Source: Cryptomeria japonica (Eukaryota > Streptophyta > Pinopsida > Cupressales > Cupressaceae). Taken from it: a stretch of DNA of 64,000 nucleotides. Below, one piece after another: positions 33,303 through 43,625 of this stretch. The notes beneath the pieces are model-generated. The model had not been told where the DNA came from, made no database searches, and worked only from the letters and a program-made list of their open reading frames with translations. The position numbers and the translations under genes were made by a program. Within the stretch, counting starts at the first letter, position 1. Each line of letters opens with the position of its first letter. Where the stretch lies: the NCBI RefSeq assembly GCF_030272615.1, contig NC_081410.1, positions 146,787,349 to 146,851,348 of the forward strand, in the 5' to 3' direction.

Positions 33303-36254
33303 ATGAGTTTTACAACAATAAGCCCTACTTACACTATTCCCGTTAGACGAAGCCGTAGAATTAAGTCTTTCCGAGGTTTAATTATTGAGGAGATGGAACC
33401 TAATTTGAATAGCCTTTTTAACAAGGACATGGGTAATTCCTCTAATCCTCCTAATGATGAAGAAGATCTCCATGAGGTTTCTAAAGAACAACTTTCGAAA
33501 TTGGATAACCAATTTGATGATTTTCGACAATGGATGTCTCAAGAATACCCCGATAGTCAAGCTCTTCCTTTAATTGAGGGTCTAAAACATATGCTTCAAA
33601 GTGATAAGAATGGAATTGATATTTTGCGTGGTATTGCACACATTGGGGATTCGAATGTGATGCCTATGAAGAGTTGTGCTGAAAATTTGGGTTATACACA
33701 ACCTCCTACTCAAGTCAATCATTCTATTCCTTTGATGACTTCTATTGCTAGCGTACCTACTTTTACATCAAACATAATGGCTACTTCTACACAAGACATT
33801 CCTCCTGTGATCACCAATCATGGGGGCAACCCTTCTTCTTCAATTAACCCTCTTCCTTCATTTAATCCGACTTCTTCATTCATTCCTTCAATGAGTGTCC
33901 CTATTATATCTCCACAAATGAACATGACGCAAGGGGGCAATTCGTTTAACCATTCCATTCCTCCTTGTAGTGTTCCTCCTGTCCAATCATCTCCTATGAC
34001 TAATTATCATAGAGTCCCACCACCTTACTCTTTACCTTCTTTCAATAACATAACACCTCCATCTCAATCTAACACATCTAATATGAATTCTTCGACTGAA
34101 GCGACCATTAACAATCTTGCACAAACTGTCTCTTCTTTACAGCAACAAATTGCCTCTATGAATCAATCTAAGTTTAGTGTGCCCACATTTGATGTTGCGA
34201 GCCCACTTTCTCTTGACATTGTTCGAGCTATCCCTCCTAAACATGTTGAAATCCCGCATTTGGAGCTTTATAATGGTAAAGGTGATCCTCTAACACATGT
34301 TAAGACTTTTCAAACAATATGTACTGATTTTGCTTATGACCAAAGGTTGCTTGCAAAACTGTTCACTAGAACATTAAGAGACAAAGCCCTACAATGGTAT
34401 TGCTCGTTGCCTTCTTATTCTATTACTTCTTTCGAACAAATTGCAAATGCTTTCATTCAACAATTTCAAAACAATATAAGTCCTAAAGTTACTTTGATTG
34501 ATTTAATGCATTGTAAACAAGGTGTTAAAGAAAAAGTGACTGATTTCATTGGTAGATATAAGCATTTGTATGCTCAAATTTCTTTTCTAGTGCCTGACAA
34601 TGACATTCAAAGAATCTTTATTTCTAATTTACAAAAAGATATTCGAGACAAACTTTTGTTTTCTGAGTTTACTTCTTTCCAACAGTTGTGTGCAACTCTT
34701 CACAATTATCAACTGACTGTGAGTCAAATGGAACAATCACATCCTATGGCTCCGAGTGATAAGGGTGATAGCAGTCAACAACCATTTGGGAAGTTTAAAC
34801 CGAACAGAGATTCCATCAAATTCAATGAAAACATCATCAACAACAATGTGAATGCAGCATCAGGTGTGCCTCCTATTTCTAAATTTTTCAAGAAAGAAAG
34901 AAAGTATACTCCTTTGAATGAATCATTGCATAGTATTATGAATAAGTTATTGGAACAAAATGTGCTTACTCTTCCTCCTATAAGGCAAATTGATCCTGCA
35001 AAGATTACTTCACCTTATTTTGATAACAAAGCTTTTTGTCAATTTCATCGTCAGCCTGGGCATGATACTGAAAAATGTTTTTCTTTAAAAGGTAAAATTC
35101 AAGATTTGATTGATAATAATACTATCTCTGTTTCTGGAGTGAATGATAAAGGCAACAAATCTGTAGCTCTTCCTAACCAAAATCTTCAGATTTTTACTGA
35201 TCCATTGCCTTCTCATACCTCTAATGCGATTGATACTACTGATTCCTCTGTCTCACCTGATGGTCTTGTGTCTATGACTCCGAATGTGATTAACTTTGTA
35301 GAGCAGCAAGAAAACCCTAAAGAACCTTCCATCACATTTGATTCCAGTGAAACCATTAGGGCACCTGATGGTCCTTTATACATAGTTGCAAAAGTCAAGA
35401 ATACACCTTGCCGTGGAGTGCTTATTGATCCTTCGTGCATGGTTAATGTTATTACTGAAGAATTTCTTTTTACTTTGCAATTGAATCAAGTGATTTATGA
35501 CAAAACAGATGTGATTGTGAAACTATTTGATGCATTTTCTTCTCCTGCAATTGGTTCTATTACATTGCCTATTGAGGTCCATAACAAATCCCTTGATGTG
35601 AACTTTGCTATTATTCCTTCATCCGAACAATTTCGTGTGAAGCTTGGCTATCCTTGGCTATCTTCCATGAAAGCTATTGCTTCTCCTATTCACAAGTGTT
35701 TGAAATTTCCCCATAATGGTGAAGTTGTTACTATCAATCATAGTCTCTTTAAACCAGCTAAAAGAACTTCTAGCGTTCCTATTGATTACTTTTGGCCTAA
35801 ACAATTCCAATCTCTTCCTCCACGAAGTGATCATCTTTTCAAATCTTATCAAAAGTGGAAAACAGATATGATCCTATCTCTAAGTGAACCTAGAACACCT
35901 AAACTTGATATTCCTATCATTCTTGAGAAGGAAGTTCTTCCTTTGAAAGATAAAACTAATGTCTTTCCTCAAGAAGATTCCCAACTCGTTCCCATGGATG
36001 TGATTATGTCTATGCCGAATAAACCTTCTAAGAGTAGACCTATACCTCCTCATCATGATGGACTTGGTCTTCTTCCTAAACCAAATATTCCTCCTTTGTA
36101 TGGAGCAGTCCCTCCTCCTTCTTTTTATAGAGAGAAGAGACCTTCTTCTTCTCCTATTATCCAGCCTAAGAGACCACAACCTAAACACCCAAGTGATAAG
36201 GATGAGAACATTCCTCCTCCTCAATCTTCTCAACTTCCTACTAAGACTAGATGA
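33303..36254 (+). CDS. N1 Gag with protease-like domain (983 codons, intact)
   Basis: The only long intact ORF in the window. ATG 33303 is the first in-frame start (an alternative Met is at 33393). Order by residue: 1-290 Ser/Pro/Asn-rich and disordered; about 290-480 retrotransposon gag capsid region (HLELYNGKGDPLTHVKTFQ, LRDKALQWYCSLPSYSITSF, VKEKVTDFIGRYKHLYAQ); about 575-605 a CX2HX4HX4C knuckle (CQFHRQPGHDTEKC) typical of Tat-type gypsy gag; about 690-830 a retropepsin-like fold (GVLIDPSCMVNVIT, KLGYPWLSSMKAIAS). In that fold the catalytic Asp (about residue 709) is kept but DTG/DSG is replaced by DPS. Residues 840-983 form a Lys/Pro/Ser-rich tail. No RT follows. It probably assembles particles for N1 RNA; whether the protease works is doubtful. 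Confidence 0.88.
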   Translation: MSFTTISPTYTIPVRRSRRIKSFRGLIIEEMEPNLNSLFNKDMGNSSNPPNDEEDLHEVSKEQLSKLDNQFDDFRQWMSQEYPDSQALPLIEGLKHMLQSDKNGIDILRGIAHIGDSNVMPMKSCAENLGYTQPPTQVNHSIPLMTSIASVPTFTSNIMATSTQDIPPVITNHGGNPSSSINPLPSFNPTSSFIPSMSVPIISPQMNMTQGGNSFNHSIPPCSVPPVQSSPMTNYHRVPPPYSLPSFNNITPPSQSNTSNMNSSTEATINNLAQTVSSLQQQIASMNQSKFSVPTFDVASPLSLDIVRAIPPKHVEIPHLELYNGKGDPLTHVKTFQTICTDFAYDQRLLAKLFTRTLRDKALQWYCSLPSYSITSFEQIANAFIQQFQNNISPKVTLIDLMHCKQGVKEKVTDFIGRYKHLYAQISFLVPDNDIQRIFISNLQKDIRDKLLFSEFTSFQQLCATLHNYQLTVSQMEQSHPMAPSDKGDSSQQPFGKFKPNRDSIKFNENIINNNVNAASGVPPISKFFKKERKYTPLNESLHSIMNKLLEQNVLTLPPIRQIDPAKITSPYFDNKAFCQFHRQPGHDTEKCFSLKGKIQDLIDNNTISVSGVNDKGNKSVALPNQNLQIFTDPLPSHTSNAIDTTDSSVSPDGLVSMTPNVINFVEQQENPKEPSITFDSSETIRAPDGPLYIVAKVKNTPCRGVLIDPSCMVNVITEEFLFTLQLNQVIYDKTDVIVKLFDAFSSPAIGSITLPIEVHNKSLDVNFAIIPSSEQFRVKLGYPWLSSMKAIASPIHKCLKFPHNGEVVTINHSLFKPAKRTSSVPIDYFWPKQFQSLPPRSDHLFKSYQKWKTDMILSLSEPRTPKLDIPIILEKEVLPLKDKTNVFPQEDSQLVPMDVIMSMPNKPSKSRPIPPHHDGLGLLPKPNIPPLYGAVPPPSFYREKRPSSSPIIQPKRPQPKHPSDKDENIPPPQSSQLPTKTR

Positions 36255-36728
36255 AATCGTTCTGCACGTGAACGCCGACGAAAGCGTCGTCTTAGAGCTC
36301 AAGCAGCTGCTTCTCAAACTTTGCAATCCCCAAAAACACCTTCAACAAGCATTATTCCATTTTCTCCAAAATCTCCAAAACATAAGATGCATGATGGTCT
36401 TGATCCTGTGCGAATTAAAGACCCTATTTTTATAAATCTTGATGATGCTATAGATGAAAATGTTATTCATGATGAAAATGTTACTCCTCTTGCTTCTGAT
36501 AGTGAATATGAACTTGTTGATATTGATAACCATTTATCTAATGAATTTTCTAAAGCACTTATCCTAGCTCCTAGACAAGAACAACGTGGCTTGGAACATG
36601 AACATAGCCCTTGTTTGGATCTTGTGATAGCTCCATCTGCTGTGTTGGATGTTCCTCCTCTAGCGTGTTCCCTGCCTTCCCGAAACATTGATCAGCAAGA
36701 TCGGGGGGTAGATGACGTGCTAGACTAG
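36255..36728 (+). pseudogene. N1 in-frame extension downstream of the gag stop
   Basis: The gag frame stops at TGA 36252-36254 but stays open for a further 157 codons in exactly the same frame, to TAG 36726-36728. It begins with a strongly basic stretch (ARERRRKRRLRAQAAA) and then an acidic part (NLDDAIDENVIHDENV). Either the TGA is a recent nonsense change in this copy, with the full protein about 1140 residues, or the extension is reached by read-through. The Arg-rich segment would be a nucleic-acid-binding or nuclear-targeting tail. Confidence 0.55.
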
Positions 36729-37452
36729 TTACATTAGCATAGCAGATTCTCTCCTTCTCTCTTGTGTTACTTCTTCTATATGTTATTCTCATTCTTCTAT
36801 TTGTTGTCCTTAGTGTTGTCTACTTGAGGACGATGCAAAACATTGAGATCTCTTTTGGTCTCTCTCATGTTGACTCAAAAGACACATGTGTTCCCTTCTT
36901 CTAGGTGACCTTCCTTGATTGGGGAATGAAGAACAATTATGCATACATACATATGATATACATGAATTATCATACAGCATACTGACCCCGAGGAAAGCGA
37001 AGTCACCTCGTGCTTTGTGTTTTGTGTCTATTATCCTTGGGTTTATCTCACACTTGGGGGCTAAATCCTTGCGATAACGTGCTCCTTTCCTTTCTCATTT
37101 CTTATGTGTATCACTATGTTAAAACAATCACCCCCGTTGAGGCATGTGTGATCGCTTTAACGTAGGGGGGCATACACCCTGTCTATCCCTTCAGGATACA
37201 TGAAAATTTCTTGGAGAACTCAGCTTTGCCTTGAAAATTTTTGGTATTTCTCTTGCATGACTCATAGTGAGGGAACCTTACTGCTGACAATCATGGTTCT
37301 CCCTCATGATCTTCCCTTTTACTTTGTCAATCAAAGTCGTAAGATCCTTAGTCCACTGGGGGCTTGGTGTGTCTTGCCTCCTTGACGTGGTGAAAGTCTT
37401 TCAATATTGTTTCCTTGTACTTTACCGGAAGTATGAGCATACATACTCCCGC
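36729..37452 (+). other. N1 3' non-coding region
   Basis: No RT, RNase H or integrase remnant is recognisable on either strand. The sequence is moderately pyrimidine-rich, with no long ORF (the 61-codon frame at 37200 lacks motifs). The space where pol should be is therefore only about 0.7 kb. Pol is absent rather than decayed in place. Confidence 0.65.
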
Positions 37453-37468
37453 TAAAGTGGGGGCTAAA
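37453..37468 (+). promoter_or_regulatory. N1 polypurine tract
   Basis: The tract aaagtgggggctaaa immediately precedes the 3' LTR, the expected position and composition for plus-strand priming in plant gypsy elements. Confidence 0.8.
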
Positions 37469-38694
37469 TGTAGCGTCCTAAAATTGTGACACTTGCAATT
37501 TAGACTGCATTTCAGTCTTCACGATGGTGACGCAACACGGAACCTGAATGGAGACCCCGAAACTTGCTCATGACACCAAAAACTGCATTTTCTTGCACCT
37601 TGGCCTGAACCTCCTTTGCACCCTGTTGTCCCAGGAGGTGGGACCAGAGCGCCCAGCGCCCTAGTCCTTCAGGACCAGGGCGCCCAGCGCCCTGGTCCCT
37701 GGGTCCTATTTTGGGCCCGGTCTCTTTTGGACTTCGGGTCTTTATGTTTGCAAATTGGAAAATTGTCTTTCCTGGTCGGCCTAAGGTCGGGAAAATCAGT
37801 CTATCAGCCCTAATTGACAAGTATATAAACTACATTTTCCTCTTTCATTCGACATGATGGAAAAAGCGTGGAAATTATACTCAAGCATTCAAGCATTCAA
37901 GCATTCAAGCATTCAAGCATTCCTTCAGGCAATTGATCATTTCAAGTCTCCATTCAAGGCTAAGTGTTGCATTCAAGACAAGGATTCAACCATTGAAGAG
38001 GAGATCACTTACAACATACAACACCTATACCTTCGCACATAAGGATACAAACATCCTTACAACAAGGTATTAGTACTTGTTTTACATTACAGACATTTAC
38101 ATTTACAGCATTGCTCATTTCTTGGTTAATTCCAAAACCGGGGTTTGACCTAAAGGCAAACCCCTAATCCCTAACCCCCCAATCATCTTTGCTTTTCTGT
38201 GTGTAGGTTGCAGGTACGCGGCTGAAATTGAAGATCTGGAATCCTTGTGCAGAGACAAACAGATCCCCCTTCGTTTCGCGGATTTTTTGGAGGATCGTGG
38301 CGCTCGGGCGCCATCGTCCCGGCAACTTTCACTCAAATTTGCAGGACAGCGTCGTATCGACATTTTACTGCTAATTCCAGGTCCGCAGCTTCATACTGTA
38401 TTCCTATCTCAATTTATAAGCGAATCTTTCTCACTTTCTATGCATTCCTAGCTTAATTCTTCTATGCACATTCTTTACAAAAGAGGGTAGCATTGCTTTC
38501 TTAACCCTTGAAACACATTTAGCATCCAATCTTGCATTGCGTGGGATTGCATCTTGTGGGTTTCAACCCCTCTTTTGAATGTAAAGTCTCTCCCCTAAGT
38601 GAAAACCATCAACCCTAGTGAATCTCCCTTCTCTCTCCTTGGAGTTGGAAGAGGGGAGAGCAACTAGGGTTCGATCGCAATTTTCCGCTTTACA
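37469..38694 (+). mobile_element. N1 3' LTR
   Basis: Matches the 5' LTR throughout. It has two 31-bp units (37641-37702), TATATAA at 37822-37828 and five CAAGCATT units (37882-37921). It ends GCTTTACA, followed by the GTATT duplication and the rest of C2 RT. Confidence 0.93.
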
Positions 38695-38699
38695 GTATT

Positions 38700-39298
38700 G
38701 TTTCAAGATTTCAAAGTAATCCTAGAGAAAATCATGAATCAGCAGTAAAAAGGATTTTCCGGTACTTACAAGGCACTATAAATCTTGGATTATGGTATCC
38801 TAAAGATGAAAACTTTGAATTATGTGCATACACATATGCAAATTGGGCAGAAGATGTAGATGATAGAAAAAGCACCATTGGCAGAGCATTCTTTCTTGGA
38901 AACAGACTAGTTTCTTGGTTGAGTAAGAAACAAAGTTGTACATCTTTATCACAGCAGAATCAGAATATGTTGCAGCAGCAACTAACTGTACACGGGTACT
39001 ATGGCTTAAGCAAATGTTGAAAGACATAAAGGTAAAATGCAAGGAACCTATTACTATATATTATTATAACACTGCAGCAATTGATATATCTAAGAATCCA
39101 GTACTACATTCTAAAACAAAACATGTTTCTATCAAACTGAATTTTCTAAGGGAAAAAGTTGAAGAAAAGGAGATAAAACCAGTTTATGTGAATACTAAAG
39201 AACAGCTTGCAGATATCTTTACAAAACCTTTGCCTAAGGACACTTTTGAATATCTCAGAGATCAGCTTGGAGTCATACCACCACTGATAGAGACTTAG
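38700..39298 (+). pseudogene. C2 RT end and RNase H, downstream of N1
   Basis: Resumes exactly where C2 was cut (SRFQSN through KRIFRYLQGT). It continues through the Copia RNase H: CAYTYANWAEDVDDRKSTIG, SWLSKKQSCTSL, then one frameshift near 38950, and on to ESEYVAAATNCTRVLWL, TKHVSIKLNFL, QLADIFTKPLPKDTF. It ends at the stop at 39296-39298. The catalytic Asp of the TDANW motif is changed (TYANW). Broken by the insertion and the frameshift. Confidence 0.9.
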
Positions 39299-39692
39299 AC
39301 AGTTGATGATTGTCATCAACTGGCAGAATTAACAGATAAATCTTTTACTCCAGTCTTTGATGAGGAAGCTACTTCTCAGGGGGAGTATTTGGTATATTGA
39401 TTGGTATTTTGTATATAAACCTAGTTTTATTGTAACTTTGGCAATTGATGTCAAAGGGGGAGAGATATCTATGGAAAAACACATTATCTTCTTGGAGAGG
39501 TTGGTATTGAAAACTTTGAAAAACACATGTTGCTCCCAGGGGGAGAGATTGTTGTTTAGAAGAGACTATTACTCTTTGATTTCTGGTTATAATCTTTTCT
39601 GGAGATTGTTGGTTTTTGGTATTTGGCATTTCTGTTTTGGCACTTTGATGGTTTTTCCATCTTGTGTTGCCATCAATGCCAAAGGGGGAGAT
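39299..39692 (+). other. C2 spacer with four polypurine-like tracts
   Basis: Four G-rich tracts lie between RNase H and the LTR: cagggggag at 39377-39385, caaagggggagaga at 39452-39465, ccagggggagaga at 39537-39549, and ccaaagggggag at 39679-39690. The last is adjacent to the LTR and is the normal plus-strand primer. Around tracts 2 and 4 the text (gatgtcaaaggggg, caatgccaaaggggg) is similar, suggesting internal duplication of the primer region. Confidence 0.7.
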
Positions 39693-40751
39693 TGTTCATA
39701 TTTTGGTATGGTTTTGTCATTGATGTCAACACCTACTAAAACACTAGCACTTTGGAGATCCAGCAACATTCACCGACAAACAAGTAATTATTGCATAGTT
39801 ACTGGTATATGGTTCACTGGCAGGATATAATGATCATGGACACTTGGAATGGCATGAAAGACACTTGGTAATATCGAAGACATCATTTGGACATCTTATC
39901 TTAATGAATTAATCATTGGTATATTCATATTTGCATATTTGCTTTTACCGGCAAATAGGTCCAGGGTTATCTAGGGTTACACCGGCAGGTTTTATCTTTT
40001 CTAGATTAGCATGGCACGCTATGGAGATGATTAATTATTGTTGTAAATGCATTAAGCCAACATGTTCAATTAGTTATTGCATCGGATATTGTTTGTAAAA
40101 TGTTTTTATTATAATATCTTGTAGAGCCAACCTACTAAAATTGGTCTGAGGTTATGGTATAAATGTAAGATCTTATTTGTAAGATCAAGTGTGGAATGCA
40201 AAAAAGAATTGTGTGAAGGTATATGTGAGATTAGGCAGAGCAATACATGAAGACATCATTTGAAGGTGAAGCTAGGTTCTTATGGAAGCATATCAGCATT
40301 ACACTGGTACTGAATCCAGCATGTGAAGATGCTATTTTGTGCAGTACATTCTTATTGGATTTAACCATCCAACTGTAGTCAGTGTGACTCCCATTTTGTG
40401 ATTGAGCAATGAGCTCTAGGTTGTTGGCCTTTATGTATGTGCAGACCCCATTTATGTACACTTACTATCTGCAGTAGTATCATTTGATTGTGGGTAAGGT
40501 TTCCCACCATGGTTTTTCCCCTTATAGGGTTTCCACGTACAAATATTGGTGTTACGTGTTGTGGATGACTTTGTGTTTACGTTTCATGCATTAATCTTTA
40601 CCGGTATAACAATTAACTGTTAAAACTGTCTACCAGCATACTTAATTGATTTACCGGTATTAAGCATTAAGTTGGTTAAGTTGTTTTTGGTTTGAATTTA
40701 TTTAACAATTGATTCACCCCCCCCCCTCTCAGTTGTCTCTGGGACATAACA
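39693..40751 (+). mobile_element. C2 3' LTR
   Basis: Starts TGTTCATATTTTGG and ends GGGACATAACA. TATAAAT is at 40158-40164. It is followed directly by the CCAAA duplication and by Pro/Ser-rich T1 sequence. Confidence 0.92.
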
Positions 40752-40756
40752 CCAAA

Positions 40757-41964
40757 AACTTGCCACTACCATATCCTTGATATTCCCCATCAAAACCATC
40801 TAATCCAAGCCATTGCATAATCCACCCATTCCTAATAAAGTTGTACCAACACCTAGTGATCACTCCAAATGGGTTCCTATTACCTTGATATGGAACTTGA
40901 TGCTTGAGTCCTCCATCCCTCTATCCTCCAAATCCACTTATCCTCATCTATCTCCATCCATGAATTTCCTCCCAAAAATTAGAAAATTCCAAAAAACAAA
41001 AAAAGAGAAAAAAAAGTAAAGAGAAAATTTCGTCCAATGGTGAAAACTTGGCAAACAAGCACCTTGGACAAGTACCATGATGAAAACCTGGCAAATAGGC
41101 GTCATGCATAATTCCCCTCATCCTTTCGCTCTCCGCACCTGGGGGTGATCTTTTCTGCTCATCTGGCCATTTCCTTCTCCATTCCATCTTCCTACCATAT
41201 CTATCATATCCCATCCATTTCACTTCCTCCATCCTCCTTGGATCTTGATGAAAAGAAAAGGCCACTGTGTATACATGCATTGGACACCTCTTGGCTTTCA
41301 TTTCTCTATCATACTTTTCCTTCGTAGTCCTTATCCACCCATCACCCTATCTTTCATCTGCTTCCCTCAACTTCCTATCCTCCTGCTAGTCATCTTATCT
41401 TATCCATCCATCCACCAATTCCTTATCTCCCCATTCCTTCATCCCTTCATTCATAACCTGATCCATCCACGTATCCTTATCTCCATGTTTCTCCATCTCT
41501 TCATCCATCAATTTATCCTCCACCAATCCTTATCTCCTAGTTCCTCCATCCCTTTATCCATAACTTGGTTCCTCTCCAAATCCTTTTCATCTTATCCCCC
41601 ATCCCTTCATCCCTCATATGTTCATCTCCCAGCCACATTCACAATGCTTTCATTTCTGAATCCTTTTCATCCTATCCTCCATCCTTCCATTCCTCTCATC
41701 ATATCATTTCATCGCCTCTTGCATCTCTTCTCCTTGGTATCTCTCCCTAAGCTTCCCCCCATGCAATCCTTTGTCCTCTTTCCCTTCTTCCTTTTTCTTT
41801 GGTTCCTCCCCCCTGTCTGTCGGGCGGGATCGCTCTCTCAACCCAACAAGAAATCATTCTCATCATCCCCATCCTTCGGATGAGATCACCTTCCTATCCT
41901 AGTGGGAAAGCATTCCTGCCCTCATCGTCTGGGTAGGATCGCCTTCCTTGCCTGCACTACCCTC
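40757..41964 (+). pseudogene. T1 low-complexity remnant after C2
   Basis: The same catcc-rich Ser/Pro/His/Leu texture as before the C2 insertion. A longer open frame at 41245-41883 has no domain; its hydrophobic, Phe/Ile/Pro-rich composition is what ccatcc repeats give in that frame. Around 41815-41965 a unit of about 50 bp recurs about three times (ggatcgctctctc, agatcaccttcct, ggatcgccttcct). The 3' LTR of T1 was not found; the junction with G2 is near 41965. Confidence 0.4.
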
Positions 41965-43625
41965 TGGTATATCCTCATAATATCCTGCAGAAATAATCTA
42001 ATCTTAGTTGCATTTGCTTGGGTCCATGCTTTGGTTGCAACAACAACCCATCTCACCTCCACCAGTGCCATCACTTCTCCTTCTGGTAGTGATGAGGTCA
42101 AAGGTAGGTCATTGGAGCCACAAGAGTCTAGAGGTTTGTTCATTTAAATCAGGAGTTGCTTGTATTTCCCTAGTTGCGCTTTGAGCTCCATGTTTGTAGT
42201 ATGCTCTTTTTCAACACACCCCCTGACAACACTTGCGGCTAGCTCCAAAGTATCTAGCTCTCCCCACTTGATTTGTTTACCCAAATTTACCTATAATATT
42301 TGATACTTGGGGGAAGCTTGTCCCTCAACTTGGAGTGGAACTGCCACATCTGCATTCACTTCACCAGAGCCCATTTTTTATAAATGATGAACAGTTTTTA
42401 GCTTCTTAGCCTTTGGTGGCTCCTCGGTGATTACTTGTTGCAAAGTGACCTTGGCAAGCTCTGCTTTTCTCTTTTTCTTCTCAAAAGTGAACTCAAGACA
42501 TTGCGATATATCTTCATCCTTGTCACCTTGATGTGACACTATATCTGCAGTTATAACATGGACCTCTGCTTGCTCATCTGCTTCATCTCTTTCCTCTGCC
42601 TCTATTTTCCCGGGATCTTGAGGTAACTTGGTGGGCCAGATTGATTTGGAGAGCCTGTTGCTTATGTAACTCTCCCAATTTTCCACTAACCTCTTCATTG
42701 AATGTCATCTCTTCCTCACCTGCCTCTATTTCACCTTGCTCGGTTGCTATATCCTTGAGGAGGTCCTCTTGATCTTGAGGAGTTAGAACTAGTCTTTCAT
42801 TCAATAGGTCCTCTGCCTCATCACCTTCTTTCTCACCTTCTAGCGGTCAATGTTGCTCAAGATCCTCTTCTTCCTGATCTGAATCAAATTCAATGTTCCT
42901 AACTTTTATTCCTTCGCTGGTAGACTTGAAGCCTTGCACTCCAGGCTACCCTACGGGTATATTAACTAGTTGGTGCAAGGGCATTGATACCTAGATCCTA
43001 TGTGGCATCTGTTGAAGGTGGCTGAGTAGGTATGTCTTCAATAATTTATATTTCTTCTTCCTTCTCTTGGGTATCCTCTCCTGCAGTCAGCCCTATAGTT
43101 GTCCTTGGTGGGAGGACTTTAGCCAGTGGTACTGCTCCTAATCCATCAGTCACTCCAAGGTCCATTGCCTTCTTCAACAACAAAGACTCCTTCATCTTCT
43201 CTTGGAGTTTCTTCAACAAGTCCTCAGTACTTTCTTGAGGTTTTCCCCCCTCATCAGGATCAGTGGACGTATTTTGTCTTGAGATTGATCTCCTCTTTCG
43301 AGCATACTCCTTGTAACCCCTTGATTGGGGTACCCCTGAAGTGGAATCCTTCTATTTCACCTTTGATGCACTTAGCCTTACTCTCTGGCTTAGACATTGC
43401 TTGTTCCTATTGATGACCACTTGAGAAACCTTTTCAATATTCACATCCTCATTTGCGAACCACTTTATTGTGGAGAGGGGCTTCTTATCAATTTCTAATC
43501 CTTTATATGCCGCATCGAGTTGATCTCCATCATCCCTGAAGTCTTTAGGGAGATTGGTTTCAATTTTGAAATCTCTTATCTATGGCACAGATAACCTATT
43601 ATAGTTCTTCTCTCTGACCTCAAAA
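41965..43625 (-). pseudogene. G2 extra ORF downstream of integrase (Glu/Lys-rich)
   Basis: On the minus strand, a series of frames that join end to end encodes a charged protein of about 550 codons. It begins near 43625 (SFEVREKNYNRLS, DFKIETNLPKDFRDDGDQ), passes KPESKAKCIKGEIEGFHFRG, and an acidic part (IEFDSDQEEEDLEQ, DIATEQGEIEAGEEE), then a basic cluster with KKKRK and PPKAKKLK. It ends in a mixed segment to about 41970. At least three frameshifts and several stops break it. The last codons overlap the start of the fragment at 53133, which supplies the C-terminus. The basic clusters resemble nuclear-localisation signals. No known domain is recognised. It occupies the extra-ORF position between integrase and 3' LTR. 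Confidence 0.55.

Larger units (their letters stand above)
30875..38699 (+). mobile_element. N1: non-autonomous gypsy-derived LTR element
   Basis: A complete LTR element of 7815 bp (30880-38694) with a perfect GTATT target duplication (30875-30879, 38695-38699). It sits in the C2 RT gene. It contains a 1241-bp 5' LTR, a candidate primer site, a 1.2 kb leader with a duplicated GC-rich module, one 983-codon gag/protease-like ORF, a 0.5 kb in-frame extension, a 0.7 kb non-coding tail, a polypurine tract and a 1226-bp 3' LTR. No RT, RNase H or integrase is present, so it would depend on another element. I count about 27 substitutions between the LTRs by eye (about 2.3%). It is the youngest identifiable insertion in the C2/T1 stack. 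Confidence 0.93.
26202..40756 (+). mobile_element. C2: full-length plus-strand Ty1/Copia, interrupted by N1
   Basis: Bounded by LTRs 26207-27270 and 39693-40751 and by the 5-bp target duplication CCAAA (26202-26206, 40752-40756). Without the nested N1 element it is about 6.7 kb. Order: LTR, tRNA-Met primer site, gag, protease, integrase, RT, [N1], RNase H, four polypurine-like tracts, LTR. The internal proteins are closely related to C1. By eye the LTRs differ at roughly 6-7% of positions over the first 350 bp, more than the N1 LTRs, as expected for the host of a nested insertion. Confidence 0.93.

Noticed and set aside
41245-41883. 212-codon hydrophobic ORF as a membrane protein
   Set aside because: Hydrophobicity results from ccatcc/tcttcc repeats read in one frame; no start context, domain or conserved spacing.
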